The notes beneath the pieces are model-generated. The model ran no database searches. It was not told where the DNA came from and was given only the letters and a program-made list of their open reading frames with translations. Positions 8,742 through 18,828 of a stretch of 64,000 bases of DNA are shown in pieces (within the stretch, counting starts at the first letter, position 1; every line of letters starts with the position of its first letter). The translations under genes were made by a program, and so were the position numbers. Source of the DNA: Nitrosomonas sp. (GTDB lineage: Bacteria; Pseudomonadota; Gammaproteobacteria; Burkholderiales; Nitrosomonadaceae); contig JAMWZY010000001.1 in NCBI GenBank assembly GCA_024281825.1, forward strand, positions 372,001 to 436,000, read 5' to 3'.

Positions 8742-9211
8742 TTCACATGCTTGATTATCATTTAAATCGCAATTCCTATGGGAGAATGGTGTTAACGATT
8801 GCATCGAATCCAACTGAAAAGGAGGTTGTTCCTGTTCGTGCATTTCCTATTTCTAACCCGTTACAAGCTATTGCATTGGTAGATATGCAGGGTTATGAGT
8901 TAGCATGGATAGATAGCCTGGCAAAATTGCCCCAAGATTTTCGTGAATTAATTGAGGATGAGCTCGCAAGCCGAGAATTCATTCCTGAAATTAAGCGCAT
9001 CGTAAAGCTTTCCAGTTTTATTACACCGGTTACTTGGTTTGTTGAAACTGATCGCGGTAATACTGATTTCGTTCTCAAAGGCGAGGAAGATATTCGCCGT
9101 TTAAGTACATCATCTTTGATGATTGCCGATCAATATGGAGTTTGTTTTTTGATCAAAAATCGAGCAATGCTCGATCATCATAGTCGGAAATTATTAGATC
9201 ATTTTCTGTGA
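8738..9211 (+). CDS. DUF1854 family protein, partner of the ABC exporter
   Basis: A small soluble protein of 157 residues with the DUF1854 pattern: a start like LDYHLNRNSYGRMVLT, a central VRAFPISNPLQAIALVDMQGYELAWIDSL block, and FITPVTWFVETDRGNTDFVLKGEEDIRRL. Start is GTG 8738, giving a GTGA overlap with the exporter stop codon; an ATG at 8747 is the alternative. The family is annotated as cyanophycin-metabolism associated because of gene neighbourhood, and its molecular function is unknown. The overlap argues that it acts with the exporter, perhaps through the exporter's extra N-terminal domain (inference). Confidence 0.83.
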   Translation: MIHMLDYHLNRNSYGRMVLTIASNPTEKEVVPVRAFPISNPLQAIALVDMQGYELAWIDSLAKLPQDFRELIEDELASREFIPEIKRIVKLSSFITPVTWFVETDRGNTDFVLKGEEDIRRLSTSSLMIADQYGVCFLIKNRAMLDHHSRKLLDHFL

Positions 9212-9324
9212 GTTATTTGTAGGTATTATTTTTAAGTTGGCGTTAAAAATCTCTGGGATTGTATTAGAATTCAATGTGGTATCTGGAGATTTGCAATGGG
9301 ATTGGCGATTACTGCAGAATCAAA

Positions 9325-10023
9325 TTATTCCTTAAGTTTAATATTGATTTTTCCATCCGATACTTGAATATTCTCGACTCCCTCCGAAAATGACTTCCAG
9401 AATCCTGGATCAACACCAAATTCATCCACTAAGTCAACATTCTTTAGTCCACCTAGCCAAGCATTGGGTATGGGAACACCCATGATACTGACCCCTTTGA
9501 GAATAATGACTGGTTTTTCTTGCTCATAAGCCATACCGATGCCAGCATTCAAGCGAAGCGTTTTGCCACCCAATACTGGAAAATCTTCTTCTAATGGAAT
9601 AAGCAATTTTGCGCTAACTAGATTATTTGCCAGATCAATGGCTAGTTTTTGTGCGAGGTCCGTATTCTTTGCCAGTAATCCATTAAGCTCGCGTTCTGTG
9701 AAGGTAATCTCACGGATTGCATTTTTTTCCGAGTAAGCTTCAGGTTTTAAAAAGCCATATTCATCAATTGCACGCTGGTCATTTCTCTGTGATTTCTGAG
9801 TAGAAAAATTTGCATCATAGCCAACCGCTTGTAACTTGGTTTGAAGGTTTCTCTCTTCTTTGTCACTGAGTTCAACAGGTGTAAAAGATGTGGTAAATAC
9901 ATACGTTTTAAGTACCCAATAGGTACCTGCAATCGTAATAAGGATTGTCGAAAATACAATGAGAAGCACTTGAGACCATTCCATTTTTGATGGTTTCTTT
10001 TCAGTAGATTCAGATGATTGCAT
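9325..10023 (-). CDS. Single-pass membrane-anchored conserved protein, function unknown
   Basis: This 232-residue protein has a short charged N-terminus, one membrane segment at about residues 18-40 (VLLIVFSTILITIAGTYWVL), and a large, presumably periplasmic domain. That domain contains REITFTERELNGLLAKN, LIPLEEDFPVLGGKTLRLNAGIGMAYE and VPIPNAWLGGLKNVDLV. No catalytic motif is recognised. The lipid-binding-like pattern of alternating strands is suggestive only. It lies 51 bp downstream of trpC on the same strand and could be co-transcribed with trpGDC, though nothing in it points to tryptophan metabolism. Confidence 0.75.
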   Translation of the reverse strand: MQSSESTEKKPSKMEWSQVLLIVFSTILITIAGTYWVLKTYVFTTSFTPVELSDKEERNLQTKLQAVGYDANFSTQKSQRNDQRAIDEYGFLKPEAYSEKNAIREITFTERELNGLLAKNTDLAQKLAIDLANNLVSAKLLIPLEEDFPVLGGKTLRLNAGIGMAYEQEKPVIILKGVSIMGVPIPNAWLGGLKNVDLVDEFGVDPGFWKSFSEGVENIQVSDGKINIKLKE

Positions 10024-10074
10024 GCTTTTTGTTTTTTTATTAAAGTAAGGCGTTGCTCGGCTATGGGCAGTTGG

Positions 10075-10932
10075 TTAAAAAAATAATTTTTGTAATTCTT
10101 TTCCAGGATCTTTTGCGCGCATAAATGCTTCACCCACCAAAAATACATTGACGTGATGAGCGCGCATCAAAGCAACATCAGACACCGTATGTATGCCACT
10201 TTCAGTTACCACGATTCGATTGGAAGGCATCCGATCTAATAACTGTAATGTAGAGTCCAGTGTTGTAGTGAAAGTTCGTAAATTGCGATTATTAATCCCG
10301 ATTAAAGGTGTTGTCAGTTGCAAAGCCATTTCCAGCTCCATTGCATCGTGTACTTCGACTAACACGGCCATATTTAGCGCATGAGCCAGTTTTTCTAATT
10401 GCAACATACGTTGCATAGCTTTACTACTCGAATGACTTGAAGCTTCACCAAATTCCATCAAGAAAGCACTGACGATCAATAAAATACAATCAGCTTGCAT
10501 CGCACGTGCTTCCAACACTTGATATTCTTCCAATAAGAAATCTTTGCGTAATACAGGAAGCTCACAAGCAGCACGTGCCTGTAATAAATAATCTGGGCTA
10601 CCCAAGAAAAATTGCTGATCTGTTAACACCGATAAGCAAGCTGCACCGTGTTGTGCATAACTGGCGGCAATTTCGGCAGGAATAAAGTCGTAAGTAGTTT
10701 CGTTCGATGAAGCAGAGCCACGTAATATGCCTTTGCTGGGACTGGCTTTTTTGATTTCAGCAATTACAGCGGATTGGCCGACAGCAATTTTATTACGAAT
10801 GGCCTCGATAAAATTTCGAGGGGGGGGGGCCGACTGCGCTTCTTGCAACAACAAATCCTCTGATTTGATTGCTTTTGAAGCGCTTATTTCTTGCTTTTTA
10901 ACAGCTAGGATTTTTTCTAAAATATCAGGCAT
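10075..10932 (-). CDS. trpC: Indole-3-glycerol-phosphate synthase
   Basis: TrpC closes carboxyphenylamino-deoxyribulose phosphate to indole-3-glycerol phosphate in tryptophan synthesis. The TIM-barrel motifs are present: [10 protein letters not shown] (catalytic Lys), [34 protein letters not shown] and VTESGIHT. At 285 residues it is longer than the usual 260-270. The extra length lies in an insert after KGILRG (residues ASSNETTY) and another after LLIVSAFL (around [10 protein letters not shown]). A run of ten cytosines on the coding strand encodes APPP near residue 36, a potential slippage point. It starts 3 bp after the trpD stop. Confidence 0.96.
   Translation of the reverse strand: MPDILEKILAVKKQEISASKAIKSEDLLLQEAQSAPPPRNFIEAIRNKIAVGQSAVIAEIKKASPSKGILRGSASSNETTYDFIPAEIAASYAQHGAACLSVLTDQQFFLGSPDYLLQARAACELPVLRKDFLLEEYQVLEARAMQADCILLIVSAFLMEFGEASSHSSSKAMQRMLQLEKLAHALNMAVLVEVHDAMELEMALQLTTPLIGINNRNLRTFTTTLDSTLQLLDRMPSNRIVVTESGIHTVSDVALMRAHHVNVFLVGEAFMRAKDPGKELQKLFF
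10820..10829. repeat. Homopolymer G10/C10 inside trpC
   Basis: Ten consecutive G on the + strand (C on the trpC coding strand) lie about 100 bases into the gene. The current length keeps trpC in frame. Loss or gain of one base would truncate the enzyme early. Confidence 0.9.
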
Positions 10933-10935
10933 GTA

Positions 10936-11967
10936 CTATTGTGCCGCATTTTTCTGGCTTAATGCCACAAGTTCATGTAGCTTTTTCAAAGCTGCGCCAC
11001 TTTCAATGGTTTTTTGTGCTGTCGTTATACCAGCGGCTAGATTGTCAACAACACCCGCCACATAAATGGCGGCACCGGCATTTAAAATAACAACATCACG
11101 CGCAGCCCCGTTCTTATTTTTCAGCACTGATAGCAACATGGCTTTGGCATGCTCAGCATCGTTAACTTGAATGTCCTGAATGGGTGTCGACTGAAGACCA
11201 AAATCTTCCGGCTGAATAGTATAGCTCTGAATGGTATCGTTTTTTAATTCTCCTATATAGGTTTTTCCGGTGATCGTGATCTCGTCTAACCCATCGCTGC
11301 CATGTACGATCAATACGTGTTGGCTACCCAGTCGCTGTAAAACATGCGTCAGTGTTTCGACCAGATCAACGCTAAATACCCCCAATACCTGTTTCTTAGC
11401 GCCCGCTGGATTGGTTAGCGGTCCCAAAATATTAAATAACGTTTTTACACCGAGTTCTCGACGTACCGGTGCAGCGTGTTTCATCGCGCTATGATAATTC
11501 GGCGCAAACATAAACCCAACACCAATATCTTGAATACTCAGTGCAATTTGTTGCGGTGTTTGATTCAAGTTAACACCGAGTGCCTCTAATACATCCGCGC
11601 TTCCAGATTTACTTGAAACCGAACGTCCACCGTGTTTAGCTACATTTGCTCCTGCTGCTGCTGTAACCAATGCCGCTGCGGTTGAAATATTAAAGGTATG
11701 TGCGGAATCACCCCCCGTTCCACAAGTATCAACCAGGTAATTTTTATTACATACCTCGACCTGAGTGGCATATTCACGCATTACCTGGGCAGCGGCCGCA
11801 ATCTCTTCAATTGTTTCTTTTTTGGTGCGTAATCCTGCCAAAATGGCTGCCATTAGCACCGGTGAAACCTCTCCACGCATAATTTGCCGCATCAGTGTAA
11901 CCATATCATCGTAGGGTATTTCTTGATGAGTAATAATGCGTTGTAAAGCAACTTGAGGAGTCATCAT
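10936..11967 (-). CDS. trpD: Anthranilate phosphoribosyltransferase
   Basis: TrpD transfers phosphoribosyl from PRPP to anthranilate. The family motifs are [22 protein letters not shown] (PRPP loop), [60 protein letters not shown] and the [10 protein letters not shown] metal/PRPP segment. Length 343 is typical. It sits between trpG (24 bp upstream) and trpC (3 bp downstream), so the three are surely one operon. No leader peptide or attenuator was recognised. Confidence 0.97.
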   Translation of the reverse strand: MMTPQVALQRIITHQEIPYDDMVTLMRQIMRGEVSPVLMAAILAGLRTKKETIEEIAAAAQVMREYATQVEVCNKNYLVDTCGTGGDSAHTFNISTAAALVTAAAGANVAKHGGRSVSSKSGSADVLEALGVNLNQTPQQIALSIQDIGVGFMFAPNYHSAMKHAAPVRRELGVKTLFNILGPLTNPAGAKKQVLGVFSVDLVETLTHVLQRLGSQHVLIVHGSDGLDEITITGKTYIGELKNDTIQSYTIQPEDFGLQSTPIQDIQVNDAEHAKAMLLSVLKNKNGAARDVVILNAGAAIYVAGVVDNLAAGITTAQKTIESGAALKKLHELVALSQKNAAQ

Positions 11968-11991
11968 GTAATTTTTAATACAAATAAGGTA

Positions 11992-12555
11992 TTACTGGTT
12001 CAAGAAATTTTGCAACATCTGATGTCCATGTTCACTGAGAATTGATTCTGGATGAAACTGAATGCCTTCGATTGGCAATGTTTTATGACGAATACCCATA
12101 ATTTCACCATCTTCCGTCCATGCCGTTACTTCAAGGCAATCTGGTAATGAAGCGCGTTCAATAACAAGGGAATGATAACGTGTAGCAGTAAATGGATTGG
12201 GTAAATTAAGGAAAACACCTGTGCCATGATGATAAATGGGCGAAGTTTTCCCGTGCATGAGTTGCTTGGCATGAACAATGCGACCGCCAAACGCTTGACC
12301 GATACTTTGATGACCCAAGCAAACACCTAGAATAGGAATATCTCGACTAAATTGATCAATGGTTGCAAGTGATATGCCGGCTTCTTTCGGCGTACACGGT
12401 CCTGGTGAAATAACGATTCGATCCGGACTGAGCTCAGCAATTTTATTCAAAGAAATTTGGTCGTTTCTGAATACGACAATTCTTTCACCCAATTCAGCAA
12501 AGTACTGTACCAGATTGTAAGTAAAAGAGTCATAATTATCAATTACTAACAGCAT
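11992..12555 (-). CDS. trpG: Anthranilate synthase glutaminase component
   Basis: TrpG is a class I glutamine amidotransferase that supplies ammonia to TrpE. The nucleophile is in [15 protein letters not shown] (Cys near residue 79), and the His/Glu pair is in [12 protein letters not shown] near the C-terminus. The [13 protein letters not shown] start and SPGPCTP loop are canonical. Length 187 is normal. It is the first gene of trpGDC. The expected trpE is not next to it, because the ribosomal operon begins on the other strand. In many bacteria this subunit also serves folate synthesis (PabA role), which cannot be excluded here. Confidence 0.96.
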   Translation of the reverse strand: MLLVIDNYDSFTYNLVQYFAELGERIVVFRNDQISLNKIAELSPDRIVISPGPCTPKEAGISLATIDQFSRDIPILGVCLGHQSIGQAFGGRIVHAKQLMHGKTSPIYHHGTGVFLNLPNPFTATRYHSLVIERASLPDCLEVTAWTEDGEIMGIRHKTLPIEGIQFHPESILSEHGHQMLQNFLNQ

Positions 12556-12880
12556 TATTTATCCTTCATATCCCTTTGTTATTACTTGCCAAATATTCAT
12601 CTTCATCTCATCTTCATCGTGTACGTCGCAAAGAGAATCTTGAATAAACAAAATTCTACCAGTTCATAAGCAACCGTGTTGCACCATTATTACATTGGGA
12701 TTTTTAGATTGTTGCTGTTCTTGGTAACTGGTTACTATCAGGATTATCATGAGAATAGATTTGATATTGCGCTATGTATTCAGTAGAATGTATAGCTTTT
12801 CGCAACTTCGAACCTTGCCTCACCATGCATGCCTGCGCGAATAATAATATTGTAATGGGAGGCTTTACCATAAGGAATCT
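12556..12880. other. Divergent intergenic region between trpG and rpsF
   Basis: These 325 bp must contain the promoters of both the trpGDC operon and the rpsF operon. I found no clear -35/-10 pair, hairpin or known ribosomal leader motif that I would defend, and no convincing small gene. Confidence 0.5.
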
Positions 12881-13297
12881 ATGAGACATTACGAAATCGT
12901 TTTTATTGTTCATCCCGATCAAAGTGAGCAAGTTCCCGCAATGATCGAACGTTATCGCGGCATCATTACTGCGAAAGATGGCAAAATTCATCGCGTTGAA
13001 GACTGGGGAAGGCGGCAATTGGCGTATCTGATCCAAAAAGTCCATAAAGCGCATTATGTTTTGATGAACATTGAGTGCAACCAAGAAGCTCTCAGTGATC
13101 TGGAAAATGCTTTTAAGTTTAGTGATGCTGTGTTGCGACACCTTACTATTCGTATCAATAGCCCCATTACCGAGCCATCCGTGATGATGTTACGTCAAGG
13201 CGACAAACCAATTGTTTCGGATACCAACACGCCAGAACTTGAAACGAGCGGAACTAACTCGACGGATGAAGAAGGTGAAGCTAACGTTGCTGCATAA
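12881..13297 (+). CDS. rpsF: 30S ribosomal protein S6
   Basis: S6 binds 16S rRNA together with S18 in the platform of the small subunit. The [25 protein letters not shown] start, the [14 protein letters not shown] segment and LRHLTIRI are diagnostic. The C-terminal extension (from about residue 105, rich in Thr, Ser and acidic residues) is longer than in the E. coli core, as is common in S6. It is the first gene of rpsF-priB-rpsR-rplI. Confidence 0.97.
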   Translation: MRHYEIVFIVHPDQSEQVPAMIERYRGIITAKDGKIHRVEDWGRRQLAYLIQKVHKAHYVLMNIECNQEALSDLENAFKFSDAVLRHLTIRINSPITEPSVMMLRQGDKPIVSDTNTPELETSGTNSTDEEGEANVAA

Positions 13298-13319
13298 CTT
13301 CAGATAATCATTTACGCAA

Positions 13320-13616
13320 TTGGATTGCAATCAAACCATTATTAGTGGAAAAATTGTTAAATCTGGCATTTTACGCTACACACCCGCTGGCACTGCTGTG
13401 ATCGAATTTACGATTTGTCATTCTTCCAAACAAATGGAGGCTGAAATACCCAGAAAAGTATTTCTGGAGTTGCTTGTCGTCGTTCTTGGGCAGCTTGCTT
13501 TGACTGTATCCGAATTTAAAGTGGGAGCTTCGGTAAAGCTAAAAGGTTTTCTCAACAAAAAAAACCATGCTAATCCACAACTGGTTTTACATGCAAAAAG
13601 CGTAATTCTCATTTAA
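13320..13616 (+). CDS. priB: Primosomal replication protein N (PriB)
   Basis: PriB is a small single-stranded-DNA-binding OB-fold protein that helps PriA restart collapsed forks by bringing in DnaB. This 98-residue protein shows the OB pattern [30 protein letters not shown] and ends in [11 protein letters not shown]. Its position between rpsF and rpsR is conserved in beta- and gammaproteobacteria. The apparent start is TTG 13320, 22 bp after rpsF. No ATG gives a full-length protein, so a weak start may keep its expression below that of the flanking ribosomal proteins. Confidence 0.92.
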   Translation: MDCNQTIISGKIVKSGILRYTPAGTAVIEFTICHSSKQMEAEIPRKVFLELLVVVLGQLALTVSEFKVGASVKLKGFLNKKNHANPQLVLHAKSVILI

Positions 13617-13642
13617 TACGCATAGTTAATAGGACTTTAAAT

Positions 13643-13924
13643 ATGACACGTTTCACGAGACGTAAAGACAGTAAAGACAAGGAAAGAGAAAAAAAAGCCA
13701 ATCGCCCTTTATTTAAGCGCAAGAAATTTTGCCGCTTCACAGCAGAGGGAATCAAGAAAGTTGATTATAAAGACATCGAAATTCTTAAAGACTTTATCAA
13801 TGAAAATGGAAAAATCATCCCAGCGCGGATTACCGGTACACGAGCTTTTTATCAGCGCCAACTCAGTACTGCAATAGAACATGCACGTTTTTTAGCTTTA
13901 CTGCCTTACACTGATCAGCACTGA
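13643..13924 (+). CDS. rpsR: 30S ribosomal protein S18
   Basis: The 93-residue protein carries the S18 core [25 protein letters not shown] and [27 protein letters not shown]. It has an unusually basic N-terminal extension (about 25 residues, [17 protein letters not shown]) compared with the 75-residue E. coli protein, as in many betaproteobacteria. It partners with S6, encoded two genes upstream. Confidence 0.97.
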   Translation: MTRFTRRKDSKDKEREKKANRPLFKRKKFCRFTAEGIKKVDYKDIEILKDFINENGKIIPARITGTRAFYQRQLSTAIEHARFLALLPYTDQH

Positions 13925-13938
13925 GGAAAACAGCTACT

Positions 13939-14394
13939 ATGCAAATCATATTAATGGAAAAAGTGATCAACTTGGGTCAACTGGGTGACATTGTCAATGT
14001 TAAAAATGGCTATGCGCGTAATTATCTTATCCCTCAAGGGAAAGCTAAGCGCGCAACTGAACAAGCCAAAGCCGAATTCGAAGCCAGACGTGCTGAACTT
14101 GAAAAAATCCAAGCAAAATCACTTGCGTTTGCACAAGCACTTGCTGAAAAATTAGACGGGTTGTTAGTGCAGATCTCGCAAAAAGCTGGTCATGACGGAA
14201 AATTATTCGGTTCGGTTACCAATATTGGTATCACTGAAGCGCTTATTGCACAAGGTTTCGATATTCAAAAATCCATGTTGCGTATGCCAAATGGCCCCTT
14301 GAAAACAGTGGGAGATCATACACTGTCGATTGCACTGCACACCGATGTTACTGCACATATCACCGTTTCCGTATTGGGTGATACTGCAACCTAA
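13939..14394 (+). CDS. rplI: 50S ribosomal protein L9
   Basis: L9 has two globular domains joined by a long helix. The N-terminal [40 protein letters not shown] is the L9 signature, the helix covers about residues 42-75, and the C-terminal domain carries [16 protein letters not shown]. At 151 residues it is full length. It ends the ribosomal operon just before a strong terminator. Confidence 0.97.
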   Translation: MQIILMEKVINLGQLGDIVNVKNGYARNYLIPQGKAKRATEQAKAEFEARRAELEKIQAKSLAFAQALAEKLDGLLVQISQKAGHDGKLFGSVTNIGITEALIAQGFDIQKSMLRMPNGPLKTVGDHTLSIALHTDVTAHITVSVLGDTAT

Positions 14395-14421
14395 AAGTGA
14401 AATCTTTTTTAAAAAAGAGCT

Positions 14422-14452
14422 AAAAAGGACTATGTGATGTAGTCCTTTTTTA
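14422..14452 (+). terminator. Terminator after the rpsF-rplI operon
   Basis: A stem formed by AAAAAGGACTA and TAGTCCTTTTT closes a 7-nt loop and runs directly into T residues. It begins 28 bp after the rplI stop and separates the ribosomal operon from dnaB. Confidence 0.88.
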
Positions 14453-14502
14453 TTTGCCCTGCAGCAATGATAGAATGACTAACCGTATTCTCAAATACCA
14501 TT

Positions 14503-15891
14503 ATGGCACATGCACCTGTTAGTTTCAGTCAAGACCAGCTGCTAGAAACGTATAAGACGCCCCCACATTCATTAGAAAGTGAGCAATCTGTATTGGGTGG
14601 ACTGTTACTGGATAATCATGCATGGGAAAAAGTTGCGGATATTATTACCGATAATGATTTTTATCGACAAGACCATCGGCTTATCTATCACCATATTTGT
14701 AAATTGATAGAACAGAATAAACCCGCTGATGTTATTACTGTAGCCGAGTCACTCGAAACTTCTGCTGAATTACAAACGATTGGTGGATTGGCTTATATCG
14801 GGGCCATTGTACAAAACACTCCTTCGGCTGCGAATATTAAACGTTACGCAGAAATTGTCCGGGAACGTTCGATCATGCGGAATCTAGCCAAGGTCTGCGT
14901 GGAAATAGCCGATTCTACCTATAACCCCGCAGGTCGCTCTGCAGCTAATTTATTGGATGAAGCTGAAGCGAAGGTATTTGAGATTGCGGAAGATGGCGCA
15001 CGGGGTAAGGAAGGCTTTGTCGATATTCAGCCGCTGCTCAAGGAAGTTGTTGAGAGAATTGAGCTGCTATATAACCAGGACAATCCGAGTAATATCACCG
15101 GTATTGCTTCTGGATTCTATGATCTAGACCAAAAAACATCGGGATTTCAACCGGGGGATTTGATCATTGTTGCGGGGCGCCCTTCGATGGGGAAAACGGC
15201 TTTTTCCTTAAATATCGCAGAAAATGTTGCGCTCGAACTTAAAAAACCTGTAGCGGTATTTAGTATGGAAATGGGGGGCACACAACTGGCCATGCGTTTG
15301 TTGGGGTCAGTCGGCAAACTCGACCAACACAAAGTGCGTACGGGGCGTTTGGATGATCAAGACTGGCCTCGCTTAACACATGCGCTAGGCAAGCTAAACG
15401 ATGCACCTATTTTTATTGACGAAAGCGCGGCACTCAATGCGCTGGAATTACGGGCAAGAGCCAGGAGACTCTACCGTCAACATGGCGAATTGGGATTGAT
15501 CGTGGTGGATTACTTACAGTTGATGTCATCAACCGGTCCAGGAGAAAATCGCGCCACCGAGATTTCTGAAATATCGCGGGCATTAAAAGCTTTGGCGAAA
15601 GAATTAAAAGTTCCGTTGATCGCGCTATCGCAGTTGAATCGAAGCCTTGAACAGCGTCCCAACAAGCGTCCTGTGATGTCGGATTTAAGAGAATCTGGGG
15701 CCATTGAACAAGATGCCGACGTGATCCTTTTCATTTATCGTGATGAAGTTTATAACCCGGATTCACCTGATAAAGGGATTGCTGAGATCATTATTGGAAA
15801 ACAAAGAAACGGTCCGATCGGAAAAGTGGATTTGACATTCCTGGGCGAATACACGCGTTTTGAAAATTTTGCCCGACCTGAATATTATTAA
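14503..15891 (+). CDS. dnaB: Replicative DNA helicase DnaB
   Basis: DnaB is the hexameric 5'-3' helicase of the replication fork. The N-terminal domain (PPHSLESEQSVLGGLLLD) binds primase. The RecA-like C-terminal domain starts near residue 195 with Walker A AGRPSMGKTAF, Walker B LIVVDYLQLM and the SDLRESGAIEQDADVILF segment. Length 462 is typical and no intein is present. Location after the priB-containing operon is common in proteobacteria. The terminator at 14422 implies its own promoter. Confidence 0.97.
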   Translation: MAHAPVSFSQDQLLETYKTPPHSLESEQSVLGGLLLDNHAWEKVADIITDNDFYRQDHRLIYHHICKLIEQNKPADVITVAESLETSAELQTIGGLAYIGAIVQNTPSAANIKRYAEIVRERSIMRNLAKVCVEIADSTYNPAGRSAANLLDEAEAKVFEIAEDGARGKEGFVDIQPLLKEVVERIELLYNQDNPSNITGIASGFYDLDQKTSGFQPGDLIIVAGRPSMGKTAFSLNIAENVALELKKPVAVFSMEMGGTQLAMRLLGSVGKLDQHKVRTGRLDDQDWPRLTHALGKLNDAPIFIDESAALNALELRARARRLYRQHGELGLIVVDYLQLMSSTGPGENRATEISEISRALKALAKELKVPLIALSQLNRSLEQRPNKRPVMSDLRESGAIEQDADVILFIYRDEVYNPDSPDKGIAEIIIGKQRNGPIGKVDLTFLGEYTRFENFARPEYY

Positions 15892-15947
15892 CCCAGAAAG
15901 CTTAGTTGTTTGAAGTAGAATGCGTGGTTTTTATCATATATGGTAAA

Positions 15948-17393
15948 TCACAACAAAAAGAAAGTCGCCAAACTCAAAAAAATAAAAAAACCACCACTAT
16001 CTGTGACTGCGGTGATCATGACGCTCGATCCTAACGCAGGGTCCCGGCCAAGTTTACGCAGAGTAAGTGGAATCAGTACACCCAACAGCGCTGCCAACAC
16101 TAAATTGAGTAACATCGCCAACATCATCACCAATCCTAATTCGGGGTCTTGATAGATCGCGAAGGTAAATATGCCGACTACAGTTCCCCACAAGACTCCG
16201 TTAATTACACTCACGCCAACTTCTTTGGCAAGTAACTTCCAAGCACTACGCATCTGGATCTGATCGAGCGCCATTGCACGTACGATCATAGTAATCGTTT
16301 GATTGCCGGAATTACCGCCAATACCGGCAACAATCGGCATTAATGCGGCAAGCGCCACTAGTTTCTCAATAGAGTCTTCAAAAATACCGATTACCCGCGA
16401 GGCAATAAAAGCGGTCACTAAATTAATCGCCAACCATACCCAGCGATTTTTGACACTTTGGAATACCGATGCGAATAAATCCTCTTCTTCACTTAATCCG
16501 GCTAGATTCAACGCCTCACTTTCGGCTTTATCGCGAATGAAATCGATTACTGTATCCACGGTTACACGGCCCAGTAGTTTCCCTGTTTCATCCACCACCG
16601 ATGCAGAAACTAGATCGTAGCGGTCAAATGCATTTGCTGCTTGTTGTGCCACATCGTCCGGACATAACTTGATGATCTCTTTTGTCATGGCTTCTGCTAC
16701 TAGTGTTTCAGGATCGCTCACCAACAATCGACTAATCAATAGCACACCTTGTAGTCGTTCTTCCCGATCTACCACAAACAATTGGTCGGTATGATCCGGC
16801 AATTCCTCAAAACGGCGCAGATAGCGTGATACGACTTCCAAGCGAATATCTTCACGAATAGTAATGACATCAAAATCCATCAAAGCACCGACAGAATCTT
16901 CGGGATACGACATGGCAGAGCGCAATTGCTCGCGCTCTTCCATCGGAAGTGAGCGGAAAACATCATCGATCACCTCTTGCGGCAAATCGGGTGCGAGATC
17001 GGCAATCTCATCGGTATTCAAAAACTCAGCCGCAGCAACTAATTCGTGGCTGTGCATGTCGGTAATCAACGTTTCACGAACTGCATCGGAAGTTTCGAGT
17101 AGCACTTCACCGTCATTCTCGGTTTTTACCATGCTCCAGACCAATAACCGATCAGCCAAGGGCAAAGCTTCTAAGATATTTGCAATATCAGCGGGATGCA
17201 GTTGATTCAAATATTCTTGAAGTTCCGCCAGATTCTGTTTTTGCACGAATGAATCGGCCAGAGTTTTATCGGAGGAATCTGTTTGCAAATGTACCAAACC
17301 TTCAACTAACCGGTATCTTCGTAATAAATTAGAAACATGGCTCTGCGGTGTTAGGGAGTCTTCGTCACTATCGGTTTGATTGGTTTCTGTCAT
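15948..17393 (-). CDS. mgtE: MgtE-family magnesium transporter
   Basis: MgtE is a homodimeric Mg2+ channel gated by cytoplasmic Mg2+. The N-terminal superhelical domain (about residues 55-180, LHPADIANILEALP repeats), two CBS domains (about 185-300), a connecting helix and five membrane helices (about 320-481) are in the usual order. The pore motif region MPIVAGIGGNSGNQTITMIVRAMAL is intact. Length 481 is slightly above the usual 450 because of an acidic N-terminal extension. It is convergent with dnaB. Confidence 0.93.
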   Translation of the reverse strand: MTETNQTDSDEDSLTPQSHVSNLLRRYRLVEGLVHLQTDSSDKTLADSFVQKQNLAELQEYLNQLHPADIANILEALPLADRLLVWSMVKTENDGEVLLETSDAVRETLITDMHSHELVAAAEFLNTDEIADLAPDLPQEVIDDVFRSLPMEEREQLRSAMSYPEDSVGALMDFDVITIREDIRLEVVSRYLRRFEELPDHTDQLFVVDREERLQGVLLISRLLVSDPETLVAEAMTKEIIKLCPDDVAQQAANAFDRYDLVSASVVDETGKLLGRVTVDTVIDFIRDKAESEALNLAGLSEEEDLFASVFQSVKNRWVWLAINLVTAFIASRVIGIFEDSIEKLVALAALMPIVAGIGGNSGNQTITMIVRAMALDQIQMRSAWKLLAKEVGVSVINGVLWGTVVGIFTFAIYQDPELGLVMMLAMLLNLVLAALLGVLIPLTLRKLGRDPALGSSVMITAVTDSGGFFIFLSLATFFLL

Positions 17394-17455
17394 GGTATGA
17401 ACACGTATCGTAAGAAGAATCTCTGGAATTTAAATAACAACCGCCGCTTAAACTT

Positions 17456-17935
17456 TTATCGCTGAATTAAGCATACCGCCTCAGCCACTATGCCCTCTTT
17501 GCGACCGATAGCTCCCAAATGTTCGGCGGTTTTAGCTTTGATATTGACTTCATTAATGTGTATTTCCAAATCCTGTGCAATATTTTCAATCATTGCAGGT
17601 ATATACGGAGCCATCTTAGGTGTTTGCGCAATAATGGTTGCGTCGATGTTGACTAATTTATAGCCTTTATCCGCTAATAAGCGGTGAACATTACGTAACA
17701 GAATACGGCTATCGATATTTTTATAACGTGGATCAGAATCGGAGAAGTGCTTACCGATATCCCCCAATCCTGCTGCACCAATCAGTGCATCACAAATGGC
17801 ATGCAATAAAACATCCGCATCGGAGTGGCCTAATAGTCCTTTATCGTGTGGAATCGTAACACCACCGATGATAAGCGGACGACCTTCAATTAACTGATGC
17901 ACATCAAAACCTTGTCCAACTCGCATTACACTCAC
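17456..17935 (-). CDS. ispF: 2-C-methyl-D-erythritol 2,4-cyclodiphosphate synthase
   Basis: IspF is the zinc-dependent trimeric enzyme of the MEP isoprenoid pathway that forms the cyclodiphosphate and releases CMP. The motifs [11 protein letters not shown] (metal Asp and His), [32 protein letters not shown] and [17 protein letters not shown] are present. Length 159 is standard. Its start overlaps the end of ispD by 4 bp, so the two are translationally coupled. Confidence 0.97.
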   Translation of the reverse strand: MSVMRVGQGFDVHQLIEGRPLIIGGVTIPHDKGLLGHSDADVLLHAICDALIGAAGLGDIGKHFSDSDPRYKNIDSRILLRNVHRLLADKGYKLVNIDATIIAQTPKMAPYIPAMIENIAQDLEIHINEVNIKAKTAEHLGAIGRKEGIVAEAVCLIQR

Positions 17936-18636
17936 GCATGGCTCCTTTTATGAATGATTAATTCTGCCAAATCCAGATCATGGGAATAAGTCACTTTAAA
18001 ATTGTAGCTGTCCCCGATGACAAGCTTAGGACATAGTCCCATGGCCTCGATTGCGCTGGCTTCGTCAGTGACTAATTCTCCCGTAGCTTGTTGTAATGCT
18101 TGGGTTAATAATCCATGCCGAAACATTTGTGGTGTTTGTGCTTGCCAGATATTGTCCCGGGATTCAGTACGAATGACTCGACTCTCAGCATTGCCACGCT
18201 TTAGCGTATCGGCAACAGGCACTGCAAGTAATCCCCCTACGGGGTCTTCGCGTACCTGTTCAATGAGATTATCCAATTGCGTTGCCGTTAAACAAGGACG
18301 AGCGGCATCGTGCACCAAAATCCAATCATGCGACCCCACCGCATTTTTTTGTTTCATTGACAGCAAGCCATTACGTACGCTTTCAGAACGTGTAGCGCCA
18401 CCGCAGTTTAGTACCACTAGCTTGGCTGAAAATTCACTCCAATCGTAGTTGTACCAATCATGATCGATAGGCGATAGCACGACAAATACTTTTGATAGGG
18501 TTGAATTGCTGCATAAGGTCTTAATGGCATGGTATATCATGGGATGATTGTTGATCTGCAGGTATTGCTTGGGTAGCGTATTACCCATTCGTGAGCCTGA
18601 TCCTGCTGCGGGGATGAGTGCATTAAATTGAGTCAT
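17932..18636 (-). CDS. ispD: 2-C-methyl-D-erythritol 4-phosphate cytidylyltransferase
   Basis: IspD couples CTP to methylerythritol phosphate, two steps before IspF in the MEP pathway. The CTP-binding loop [20 protein letters not shown], the VHDAARPCL segment, [14 protein letters not shown] and [11 protein letters not shown] are all recognisable. Length 234 is typical. It is the first gene of ispD-ispF, divergent from prfB. Confidence 0.97.
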   Translation of the reverse strand: MTQFNALIPAAGSGSRMGNTLPKQYLQINNHPMIYHAIKTLCSNSTLSKVFVVLSPIDHDWYNYDWSEFSAKLVVLNCGGATRSESVRNGLLSMKQKNAVGSHDWILVHDAARPCLTATQLDNLIEQVREDPVGGLLAVPVADTLKRGNAESRVIRTESRDNIWQAQTPQMFRHGLLTQALQQATGELVTDEASAIEAMGLCPKLVIGDSYNFKVTYSHDLDLAELIIHKRSHA

Positions 18637-18828
18637 GGATCAATTGGATAAATAATTTTTTGGAAAAATAGCCTGTACAAATTTTTTAAATGCTATGAAA
18701 AATTATAGTTTCTTTACTGTCTGGTAGTAGCACTATATTCAGGAGATGCTTGTACTGAGCCTCATTTTTAATAAAAATAAGGACGTCGGTTGATATAATT
18801 ACAACAATTTTAATTTTAGGTAGACAAT

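Noticed and set aside
12704..13141. 145-codon frame on the - strand overlapping rpsF
   Set aside because: It lies opposite a certain ribosomal protein gene and has no family-like pattern or ribosome-binding site.
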